Origin: Candidatus Mediterraneibacter guildfordensis
GTDB lineage: Bacteria; Bacillota; Clostridia; Lachnospirales; Lachnospiraceae
Assembly (NCBI GenBank): GCA_019112735.1
Contig: DXIS01000039.1
Coordinates: 1 to 64,000, forward strand
Direction of reading: 5' to 3'
Length of the DNA stretch: 64,000 nucleotides
This document shows, piece after piece, positions 1 through 6,544 of this stretch (positions are counted from its first letter, which is position 1; every line of letters begins with the position of its first letter). The notes beneath the pieces were generated by a model that worked only from the letters and a program-made list of their open reading frames with translations, searched no databases and was not told the origin of the DNA. Position numbers and translations under genes: made by a program.

Positions 1-792
1 TGTTCAGATTATGATGCTTATAATGGAAAAAGCGTTTATGAAAATCCATATGCCCTGCCGCTGGCATTTTGTGCCAGCGATGATATTACAGATGTGTTCT
101 CCTCCGGAAATCCTTTTGAATATATGAATGATATATATTCTGGTATCCTTGGAGAATCCTGCATGATCTATGAGCCGTTTAATAATTACAGAAGCCGGGA
201 AACAGATAATGGGTTGCGTTATGAGATTGAAGGATTGATGGAGAACCAGATATTATATGTACGTATCCCCGGCGATTCTTTAAATCTGGAAATAAGCAGA
301 AATGGAGAAGAATGGCAGCCTTATCAGACTGGCTGGTTGAATCACAATGTTTTTCCGGTTGAAAAAGAGCATGGGAACGCGTCGGTTGAGATAAAATCCG
401 AAACCATGGAGGACATAAATGATATTAAAATTCAGTTTTATGTCCTGGATTATAATAAATTAGTTGCAGCATTGGAGAAGATAGAAAACGGTTCATCTGA
501 AAATCTGAAAATAGGACAAGCGGAAATCAGCTTTACTGCGTCAGGGGATAATGTTCTGCTGACGATTCCGTATGATCCATCCTGGAAAGTAAATGTGAAT
601 GGAGAACGCATAGAGGCTGTAAAAGGGGCTGATGCATTTATGCTCATACCTCTTAATGGAGCGGATAATGCTAAGGTGACAATGGAGTATCATGTTAAAG
701 GTCAGACCGCAGGTATGTTTTTATCTGTATTATCATTTGTAGTTATAATCGGATGGATAATAATTGGAATAAAGGGACGAGAGAAAATGTAA
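1..792 (+). CDS. YfhO-family membrane protein, C-terminal part (cut by window start)
   Basis: The frame is open from base 1, so this is the last 263 residues of a longer gene; a GTG at 94 is internal. The visible part is mostly an extracytoplasmic beta-rich domain (with a YDPSWKVNVNG stretch near residue 190) followed by one hydrophobic helix and a short basic end. This is how YfhO-type multi-membrane proteins end; the family is linked to glycosylation of lipoteichoic acid or other surface polymers in Firmicutes. The next gene is a GtrA-like protein, which fits a lipid-linked sugar modification locus. Base composition is clearly more AT-rich than the genes after 1.97 kb. The family call is from memory of the C-terminal domain; function is inferred. 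Confidence 0.7.
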   Translation, partial: CSDYDAYNGKSVYENPYALPLAFCASDDITDVFSSGNPFEYMNDIYSGILGESCMIYEPFNNYRSRETDNGLRYEIEGLMENQILYVRIPGDSLNLEISRNGEEWQPYQTGWLNHNVFPVEKEHGNASVEIKSETMEDINDIKIQFYVLDYNKLVAALEKIENGSSENLKIGQAEISFTASGDNVLLTIPYDPSWKVNVNGERIEAVKGADAFMLIPLNGADNAKVTMEYHVKGQTAGMFLSVLSFVVIIGWIIIGIKGREKM

Positions 793-836
793 TTTAAGAT
801 ATGAGGAATACCTGTTTTGCGACGAAGGGAGTAGCA

Positions 837-1253
837 ATGTTAATACGGTTAAAGCAATTATTTATTAGATACAAAGAAATGATCCTTTATCTTTTTTTTG
901 GCGGTTGTACCACTCTCGTTAATATTATTGTATATTACATATGTGCGCATCTTTTATCGTTGGCGACTGTTCCGGCAACGGTAATTGCCTGGATTTTGTC
1001 TGTGGCCTTTGCCTATGTTACTAACAGGATTTATGTGTTTGAAAGCCGTTCCAGAGGACTTGCGGCAATACTCAGGGAGATCGGTGCGTTTGTAAGCTGT
1101 CGCTTGCTTACTGGGGTTATGGATCTGGCGATTATGTATATATGCGTTGATCTTCTTCATTTTAATGATCTGATTATAAAGATCATATCCAATATTTTAG
1201 TAATTGTTTTAAATTATATTGCCAGTAAATTATTAATTTTTAGAAAGAAATGA
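837..1253 (+). CDS. GtrA-like small membrane protein
   Basis: 138-residue protein with four predicted membrane helices, a conserved VTNRIYVFES segment between helices 2 and 3, and a basic LLIFRKK end, which together are typical of the GtrA family. GtrA-like proteins are thought to help move undecaprenyl-linked sugars across the membrane for surface polysaccharide or teichoic acid glycosylation. I chose the ATG at 837 because GGGAG lies 6 bases upstream; an in-frame ATG at 801 has no good ribosome-binding site. It follows the YfhO-like gene by 44 bases and probably shares its transcript. AT-rich like its neighbour. Confidence 0.85.
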   Translation: MLIRLKQLFIRYKEMILYLFFGGCTTLVNIIVYYICAHLLSLATVPATVIAWILSVAFAYVTNRIYVFESRSRGLAAILREIGAFVSCRLLTGVMDLAIMYICVDLLHFNDLIIKIISNILVIVLNYIASKLLIFRKK

Positions 1254-1692
1254 TTTTTAATGGCTTATCAAAGACTTTAGTAGCAACTGGGAAGAGAAGT
1301 TATTAAATGCTTGAATATTCAAATTCCCTGAAGAACACGGTTGATTTCAGATCCATGCGGGACTATATATGGATTAGCCTCAGTCTTAAGCAAATAAACT
1401 CGCAGGTAACAATCATTTAAGCGGAGTATCTATATTTCGGAACAGCGGTTTCCTGCCGCCGGATTGGCGGTATCCATTCCTCCGGAACAGCGGTACTCCC
1501 GCACAAAAACATTCGAGGGAGGAAGACAAATGATATCATTGGATCAACACGATTCGCTTTGCGAGAAAAATCAGATGAAATCCGGAGAAGGAATTGAATC
1601 TCTTTTTCCTGATTTTCCTATTTTTTGTTCTGAAGCGGATTTTCAGTTTTCGTTAGCCTGGAGGATAAAAGAACTTTAGTGGTAGGAGACTG

Positions 1693-1706
1693 CTGTTCCG
1701 GAACAG
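1693..1706. repeat. Perfect 14-bp palindrome CTGTTCCGGAACAG
   Basis: CTGTTCCGGAACAG is a perfect palindrome. Half of it (CGGAACAG) recurs in the same strand at 1438-1445 and 1483-1490, each followed by CGGT. It could be an operator half-site family or a repeat remnant; no adjacent gene tells which. Confidence 0.45.
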
Positions 1707-1922
1707 GGATACAGCACTTAATTGACTATTTGTGCCAGGTAAGGTGATTTTGCAGCCACGGAGGAATTTTAGCCTGACGCTATTCCAGCCTTAAAGAGTA
1801 TTGATATTTTAAAGGAGAACTGAGAATGGCCAAAAAGGATCGCTCGGGAAATTAGGAAAAGCAGAGAAAAATTAAGACGACATAAAACAAGATAATATGA
1901 AAATCCTTGAATCCTGTCACAC

Positions 1923-1950
1923 TTTGTTGTACTATAAAAAAGTGTATAAA
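1923..1950 (+). promoter_or_regulatory. Candidate sigma-A promoter for the LCP gene
   Basis: TTTGTT (1923-1928), a 16-base spacer, then TATAAA (1945-1950), 22 bases before the start codon. The -35 element is weak. Confidence 0.4.
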
Positions 1951-1971
1951 ATTCTTGTTTAGGTGATTAAA

Positions 1972-3402
1972 ATGTCGAAAAACTTAAGACGACGGGGGCG
2001 CAGGCGCGCACGTACGAAAAATGGGAACTGGTTCACCAGATTGAAGGTATGGCAGAAAGTACTGTTTTGTTCAGCCTGCGTGCTGCTTTGTCTGTTTTGT
2101 TCAGCCAGCATTTACGTGTTGGCAAAATGGAGCAAGATTGACAGGCAGGAGATCAAAGCGGATGATCTTATCATAAATCAGGAAGTCATGGTTGAGAAGA
2201 GGGCGGATATAGATCTCGGCGACGGGTACACCAATGTCGCCCTGTTCGGTGTTGACTCAAGGGACGGAAGCCTGGGTGAAGGCAACCGGACGGATTGCAT
2301 CATTGTTGCCAGTCTGAATAATGAGACAAAAGAGATCAAGATGGTTTCTGTATACAGAGACACCCTGCTGGATCTCTCGGAAGGTACATATCAGAAGTGC
2401 AATGCGGCATACAGCTATGGCGGACCGGTCATGGCGATCAATATGCTGAATATGAATCTGGATCTTGATATTGAAGATTATGTGACGGTTGATTTCGGGG
2501 CGATCGCCGATGCAATTGATCTGTTGGGCGGGGTTGAACTGGATCTCACAGATGAAGAGGCGCAGTATCTGAATAAGTTTCTGCAGGAGACAGCCAATTC
2601 AGCGGGTAAAGAAGCGCACTTTATAGATGGCGGCGGCCATTATCTGTTGGATGGCGTACAGGCAACGACATTTGCCCGCATCCGTTCGACTGCCGGCGGC
2701 GACTTCACCCGTACGGAGCGTCAGCGCCTGGTGATCGAGAAGATGTTTGAAAAGGCGCGTACGGCTGATCTTGCAACGATCAATTCGATTGTTGATAAAG
2801 TATTCCCGCAGGTTTCAACCAGCTTCACCCTGCAGGAGATCCTGATGTATGCTTCGGCTTACAGTGATTATACGCTGGGCGAGAATATGGGATTCCCGAT
2901 CGATAAGACAACGGATACGCTGTCAGGGCTCGGCAGCATCGTCATCCCGCAGGATCTTACTTCCAATGTGACGAAGCTTCATGAGTTCCTGTTCGGCACG
3001 GCAGGCTACACACCGTCTTCTACGGTACAGACAGTTAATGGGAATATCATCAGTACGGTCAACTCTGCACAGTCTTCATATGAAGAAGAGTATTATGAAG
3101 ACGATACAGATTATTATGACGAAGCAGATTATTACGATGATACGGACTATTCAGAAGACCAGTACTATGAAGATGAGTACTACGAAGATGATTACTATGA
3201 GGAAGATTACGGAGATTCTGATTCGGGAGATTCCGGTTCCGGAGATTATGATACCGGCTGGGATGACGGCTCCGGTTCTGAAGACTGGGACAGCGGAGAC
3301 GATACGTGGTCGGATTCCGGTGACGGCTCGGGAACGGATGCAGGCGAAGATTCATCCGGAGAAATGGATGACAGCTCATATTACGGGGAAACAACAGAAT
3401 AA
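1972..3402 (+). CDS. LytR-CpsA-Psr (LCP) family cell-wall polymer ligase with acidic tail
   Basis: 476 residues. LCP enzymes transfer undecaprenyl-linked anionic polymers (teichoic acids, capsule) to peptidoglycan outside the membrane. Visible: very basic cytoplasmic start (RRRGRRRAR), one membrane helix at about 29-52, then the LCP domain at about 83-250 with the expected Arg/Asp positions (VALFGVDSRDG, RTDCIIVASL, VSVYRDT, FARIRSTAGGDFTRTERQR). From residue ~369 the protein is low complexity: first Glu/Asp/Tyr-rich, then Ser/Gly/Asp-rich. The tail lies outside the cell. The ATG at 1972 is chosen for AGGTGA 5 bases upstream over an in-frame GTG at 1963. A terminator follows, so it is probably transcribed alone. 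The domain call is firm; the acceptor polymer is unknown. Confidence 0.9.
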   Translation: MSKNLRRRGRRRARTKNGNWFTRLKVWQKVLFCSACVLLCLFCSASIYVLAKWSKIDRQEIKADDLIINQEVMVEKRADIDLGDGYTNVALFGVDSRDGSLGEGNRTDCIIVASLNNETKEIKMVSVYRDTLLDLSEGTYQKCNAAYSYGGPVMAINMLNMNLDLDIEDYVTVDFGAIADAIDLLGGVELDLTDEEAQYLNKFLQETANSAGKEAHFIDGGGHYLLDGVQATTFARIRSTAGGDFTRTERQRLVIEKMFEKARTADLATINSIVDKVFPQVSTSFTLQEILMYASAYSDYTLGENMGFPIDKTTDTLSGLGSIVIPQDLTSNVTKLHEFLFGTAGYTPSSTVQTVNGNIISTVNSAQSSYEEEYYEDDTDYYDEADYYDDTDYSEDQYYEDEYYEDDYYEEDYGDSDSGDSGSGDYDTGWDDGSGSEDWDSGDDTWSDSGDGSGTDAGEDSSGEMDDSSYYGETTE

Positions 3403-3416
3403 TAGAAGACTTATGC

Positions 3417-3446
3417 GGCGGACTTTTTTAGTCTGCCGTTTTTTTT
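3417..3446 (+). terminator. Intrinsic terminator after the LCP gene
   Basis: GGCGGACT pairs with AGTCTGCC (one G-U pair) and is followed by eight T. Confidence 0.85.
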
Positions 3447-3447
3447 C

Positions 3448-3476
3448 TGGACTTTTCGACATAAACCGTGTATGAT
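3448..3476 (+). promoter_or_regulatory. Candidate promoter of the cohesin-domain gene
   Basis: TGGACT, 17-base spacer, TATGAT, starting right at the end of the preceding terminator T-run. The spacer contains TTCGACA, the reverse complement of the Spo0A core TGTCGAA, which may be chance. Confidence 0.45.
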
Positions 3477-3544
3477 AGTAAACGTATAAATGACATTTTT
3501 TTTATTTGTCATAATATGAATACTATTACAGAAGGGGTAATCTT

Positions 3545-5008
3545 ATGAAGGTATTTAAGAAATTAGCCGGAGCGGCGCTTGCTGTATGTCTGGCGGTTCC
3601 GGTATTCGGAACGGTTGCGTTTGCGGCCGACGGTGTACTGATGTATTCGGATCCGAGCACGAAAGTCGGCGAGAATGTCAGTATTGATCTTGTGGTACAG
3701 AGCGACAGTGGGGAGACAGTCGGCGATGTAGAAGTTACAATGAGTTATGATCCGGAAGCGCTGGAGTTTGTGAGCGGCGAAGGATTTACGGCTGACGGTT
3801 CCGGAAGCCTTACTTATTCCGGTACGGGAGACGGAGCGGAGCTGCGTGCGCCTGTGACTTTCCGGGCGCTGAAGAGCGGCGAGGCTACGCTGGATGTTGA
3901 GAGTTCATCTGCAACGCTGGCGGACGGTGAGACGCTTGAGCTGACAGAAGGCTCATCTACAGTGACGATCGACGCCGCAGACGACGGCACGACAGAGGTT
4001 GAGCCGAGTGGAGCGACGGCAGGAGCGGCTGCGGGAGCGACAACAGATATTGTTGTAAGTGTGAATGGTACGGACTACAATTTCTCTGAGGCGTTTACAG
4101 GCACGGATATCCCGGACGGTTTTTCAGAGACAACGCTTACATTTAACGGCGGAGAGAGAAAGTTTGTCTCAAATGAGGCGGGCGTTGTACTTGGATATCT
4201 TGTGGATGCATCCGGTGCGGGAAGCTTCTTCCTCTTTAATGAAGAGGACGCTACATTTGCACCTTATATTCAGCTGGTCATTTCTGATACGACAAGCATC
4301 GTGCCGCTGAGCCAGGCGGAGGGCATAAGCCTTCCGGAGACTTATCAGCAGGTAGAGCTTACGGTTCAGGATCAGCAGTATCCGGCATGGTCGGATCCGA
4401 TGGCTCCGAGATATTATGTGCTTAATGCGCTGAATACAAGGACCGGCGAGACGCATCTCTATCAGTATGATACAGATGACGGTACTTATCAGTACTTCAT
4501 CACTTCAGAGCAGGGCGAAGAGACGACGGCCGGATTTCCGATCCCGGGGAAGGTCGGGGAGGTCATCAATGAGCATCTTGTACTTTTCTTTGCCGCAGGA
4601 GTGGCGCTTGCACTGATCCTGTTCATCCTGATGATCGTATTTGCGGTTAAGCTGATACACCGCAATCAGGAACTGGACGACCTGTATGATGAGTACGATA
4701 TTCCTTTTGACGATGAGGATGAGGCTCCGGAGCAGGAGAAAAAGTCATCAGAAGAATCAGAAGATGACGATGAGTACGACGATGACGAGTACGACGACGA
4801 GTACGATGATGACGAGTACGACGGCGATGAGTACGAAGACGACGATGAGTACGACGATGACGAGTACGATGATGATGACTATGACGATGATGAGTATGAT
4901 GATGACTACGATGAGGAAGCAGTTTCTACAACGAAGATCAGCAGCAGAAAAGATCGTAAGAGTGACAAGGCGGATGATGACTACAATATCGATTTTGTAG
5001 ATATCTGA
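3545..5008 (+). CDS. Secreted/membrane-anchored cohesin-domain protein with acidic cytoplasmic tail
   Basis: 487 residues. Signal peptide at 1-27 ending AFA. Residues ~31-145 read as a cohesin-type beta-sandwich (VGENVSIDLVVQSDSGE, VEVTMSYDPEALEFVSGEGF). A Gly/Ala/Thr linker and a second extracytoplasmic domain of unknown type (about 165-330) follow. One strong membrane helix lies at about 343-370, then a cytoplasmic tail of DDEYDD-type repeats (~400-460) and a basic/Ser stretch. Cohesin modules bind dockerins in cellulosomes, but there is no dockerin or glycosidase here, so a cellulosome role is not supported; non-cellulosomal cohesin-like folds are common on Firmicute surfaces. RBS AGAAGGGG is 7 bases before the ATG. 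A terminator follows directly. Confidence 0.75.
   Translation: MKVFKKLAGAALAVCLAVPVFGTVAFAADGVLMYSDPSTKVGENVSIDLVVQSDSGETVGDVEVTMSYDPEALEFVSGEGFTADGSGSLTYSGTGDGAELRAPVTFRALKSGEATLDVESSSATLADGETLELTEGSSTVTIDAADDGTTEVEPSGATAGAAAGATTDIVVSVNGTDYNFSEAFTGTDIPDGFSETTLTFNGGERKFVSNEAGVVLGYLVDASGAGSFFLFNEEDATFAPYIQLVISDTTSIVPLSQAEGISLPETYQQVELTVQDQQYPAWSDPMAPRYYVLNALNTRTGETHLYQYDTDDGTYQYFITSEQGEETTAGFPIPGKVGEVINEHLVLFFAAGVALALILFILMIVFAVKLIHRNQELDDLYDEYDIPFDDEDEAPEQEKKSSEESEDDDEYDDDEYDDEYDDDEYDGDEYEDDDEYDDDEYDDDDYDDDEYDDDYDEEAVSTTKISSRKDRKSDKADDDYNIDFVDI
4756..4914 (+). repeat. Coding repeat of GAY/TAC-rich units (Asp-Asp-Glu-Tyr tail)
   Basis: About 160 bases built almost only of GAC/GAT, GAG and TAC/TAT codons, giving DDEYDDDEYDD-type repeats in the cytoplasmic tail of the cohesin-domain protein. 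Prone to slippage, so length may vary between strains. Confidence 0.8.
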
Positions 5009-5013
5009 TGATG

Positions 5014-5040
5014 AAAGAGGAGACGGCGTCTCCTCTTTTT
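5014..5040 (+). terminator. Intrinsic terminator between converging genes
   Basis: AAAGAGGAGACG pairs perfectly with CGTCTCCTCTTT and is followed by more T; A residues on the left side let it also act on the minus strand for cotJC. Confidence 0.85.
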
Positions 5041-5043
5041 ACG

Positions 5044-5640
5044 TTACTTGTCAAATTCGGGGTTGAAGGCGTAGAAGTTCCGGCTGTCCAGTTTCTCCTG
5101 GACGATCCGCAGGCTTTCGCCGAACCGCTGGTAGTGTACGATCTCCCGTTCTCTGAGGAAGCGGATGGGATCGCAGACTTCCGGGTCTTTGACGAGGCGC
5201 AGGATATTGTCGTAAGTGGTCCTGGCTTTCTGCTCGGCGGCCAGATCTTCATTGAGATCGGTGATGGGATCGCCTTTGGACTGGAAGACGGTGGCGGTCC
5301 AGGGCATGCCGCTGGCTGCCTGGGGCCAGAGCGCCAGGGTGTGGTCCACGTAGTAGGGGGCGAAGCCGGAACGTTCGATCTCTTCCGGCGACAGGTCCTT
5401 CGTGAGCTGGTAGACGATGGCGCAGATCATCTCCATGTGGGCCAGTTCTTCCGTGCCGACATCGGTCAGTGTGCCGGTGACTTCTTTGTACGGCATGGTG
5501 TAGCGCTGGGACAGATAACGCATGGATGCCGCCAGTTCGCCGTCCGGTCCGCCGAACTGGCTGATAATGATCTGGGCGATCTTCGGGTTTGTCTGGGTGA
5601 TCTTCACCGGATACTGCAGTCTTTTTTCATAATTCCACAT
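5044..5640 (-). CDS. cotJC: Spore coat protein CotJC (manganese catalase family)
   Basis: 198 residues with a ferritin-like four-helix bundle of the manganese catalase type. Putative di-metal ligands are visible: Glu in GELAASMRY, Glu and His in TEELAHMEM, Glu in DLAAEQKAR, and His in REIVHYQRF. In Bacillus, CotJC is a coat component made under sigma-E control; the family is widespread in spore-forming clostridia and may detoxify peroxide. It is the last gene of cotJA-cotJB-cotJC, starting 3 bases after cotJB stops. The length matches the family. Confidence 0.93.
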   Translation of the reverse strand: MWNYEKRLQYPVKITQTNPKIAQIIISQFGGPDGELAASMRYLSQRYTMPYKEVTGTLTDVGTEELAHMEMICAIVYQLTKDLSPEEIERSGFAPYYVDHTLALWPQAASGMPWTATVFQSKGDPITDLNEDLAAEQKARTTYDNILRLVKDPEVCDPIRFLREREIVHYQRFGESLRIVQEKLDSRNFYAFNPEFDK

Positions 5641-5643
5641 AGG

Positions 5644-5940
5644 TCAGCATCCTCCTTCCTGCCATGGCCATGGCTCGTTGACCCAGTTCCAGCGGTCTGT
5701 GCATGAAGCGTCCGCGGTATCGACGGTCAGGGGACCGTATGCGGCGGCGTATTCTTTCAGAGCCTGGTTGCGTTTCCGGCTCATTTCGTGGAAATAAGCA
5801 AGCGCCTCTGTATCACAGGGATGGGTATCCAGATAGAGTTTTACCTCATCGACGGCGAAGCTTGCCTGATTGATCCGGTTCATGAGCTGGCGCCGGTTTA
5901 TCCGGACGTCATTTTGCATGGGGCTGTTCTGCATGTTCAT
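5644..5940 (-). CDS. cotJB: Spore coat protein CotJB
   Basis: 98 residues, small and cytoplasmic, with the CotJB-type core (LYLDTHPCDTEALAYFHE) and a Trp-rich end (WNWVNEPWPW). It works with CotJA and CotJC in the spore coat; the biochemical role is not known. The ATG at 5940 is preferred because AAAGGAGG lies 8 bases upstream; the frame is open further upstream but that part is antisense-like and overlaps cotJA. The start overlaps the cotJA stop by four bases (ATGA), so translation is probably coupled. Confidence 0.92.
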   Translation of the reverse strand: MNMQNSPMQNDVRINRRQLMNRINQASFAVDEVKLYLDTHPCDTEALAYFHEMSRKRNQALKEYAAAYGPLTVDTADASCTDRWNWVNEPWPWQEGGC

Positions 5941-6197
5941 CGGCGCATGCCTCCTTTCCCGAGAAACGGTTTGTCGAGTTCTGCGAAGATGGTTCCGCTT
6001 TCCAGCGCTTTGCAGGGCTCGTAGATGTCTTTCCATTTCTGCCACGGCACATAGGCCATCGCGACCGGCATATGTGACGGGAAATGATCGTGCGTATCCG
6101 GACATCCGTCCGAAGTGCGGCGGCAGTCGCAGACCGGGGCGGCAGCAGACGGGGCCGGGCGGCGCATGCAGCGCATGTTATTCTGATAATTAGCCAT
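5937..6197 (-). CDS. cotJA: Spore coat associated protein CotJA
   Basis: 86 residues. The second half carries the CotJA signature (MAYVPWQKWKDIYEP, then LDKPFLG); the first half is Cys- and Arg-rich (CMRRP, CDCRR). First gene of the cotJ operon, with AAAGGAG 8 bases before its ATG. In Bacillus the operon is read by sigma-E, whose gene lies in this same window at 23.8 kb. Upstream, a CATACATA (minus strand, 6241-6234) resembles a sigma-E -10 box, but the nearest ATATTT is about five bases too far away for a normal -35. Confidence 0.92.
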   Translation of the reverse strand: MANYQNNMRCMRRPAPSAAAPVCDCRRTSDGCPDTHDHFPSHMPVAMAYVPWQKWKDIYEPCKALESGTIFAELDKPFLGKGGMRR

Positions 6198-6270
6198 AGG
6201 GCTTCTCCTTTCAAGATTCGCTTTGTATTATATTATGTATGGGAAGAAGAGAGGTTCCGCAAAATATTTC

Positions 6271-6299
6271 TTTACATTTGAAAAGATATTATATATAAT
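6271..6299 (+). promoter_or_regulatory. Promoter of tRNA-Pro
   Basis: TTTACA (6271-6276), exactly 17 bases, TATAAT (6294-6299), ending 11 bases before the tRNA. Near-consensus sigma-A promoter. Confidence 0.8.
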
Positions 6300-6310
6300 A
6301 GGTAAGTCAG

Positions 6311-6385
6311 CGGGGTGTGGCTCAGTTTGGTTAGAGCGCACGGCTGGGGGCCGTGAGGTCGCAGGTTCGAATCCTGTCACCCCGA
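6311..6385 (+). tRNA. tRNA-Pro (anticodon GGG)
   Basis: A full cloverleaf is visible: acceptor CGGGGTG with CACCCCG, D-arm GGCTCAG..GAGC, anticodon stem CACGG/CCGTG with loop CTGGGGG (anticodon GGG, reads CCC/CCU proline codons), and T-arm with GGTTCGAATCC. The 3' CCA is not encoded; the sequence after the discriminator A is TTG. It has its own promoter and terminator. Confidence 0.95.
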
Positions 6386-6417
6386 TTGTCTTTTGGACAA
6401 CATGGAAAACCGAGCAG

Positions 6418-6465
6418 AAGCAATGATATGAATACACGATGATGTGCGTTTGTATCATTGCTTTT
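6418..6465 (+). terminator. Intrinsic terminator after tRNA-Pro
   Basis: AAGCAATGATA pairs with TATCATTGCTT around an inner stem (ACAC/GTGC), followed by TTTT. Confidence 0.75.
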
Positions 6466-6544
6466 CCTGTAAATGAGAGATGGTTTTCCGGAAATGGGAT
6501 ATAATATAGCTGTGATGGCGCAGGATTAAAGGAGATGTGGCGAT

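Larger units (their letters stand above)
1254..1971 (+). other. Gene-poor, decayed-looking intergenic region
   Basis: About 720 bases without a convincing gene. A 49-codon frame at 1530-1679 has a good GGAGG site 7 bases upstream but no recognisable product. A 9-codon frame starts at 1826 after AAAGGAG and stops at once, as if frameshifted. The 12-mer CGGAACAGCGGT occurs at 1438 and 1483, and its first eight bases recur inside a palindrome at 1693. The pattern suggests remnants of lost genes or an insertion, but nothing identifiable remains. The last 50 bases hold the promoter of the next gene. Confidence 0.5.

Noticed and set aside
1530-1679. 49-codon frame with good RBS in the 1.25-1.97 kb gap
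   Set aside because: No recognisable product, low-complexity surroundings and signs of decay; not called as a gene.
4756-4914. CRISPR-like or satellite array at the GAY/TAC repeats
   Set aside because: It is in-frame coding sequence for an acidic tail with no spacers.
6234-6269. Sigma-E promoter for the cotJ operon (CATACATA with AAATATTT on the minus strand)
   Set aside because: The two boxes are about five bases too far apart for a normal sigma-E promoter; kept only as a note in the cotJA entry.
6311-6385. tRNA-Pro as an integration site for a mobile element
   Set aside because: The 3' end is not duplicated nearby and no integrase gene is present.
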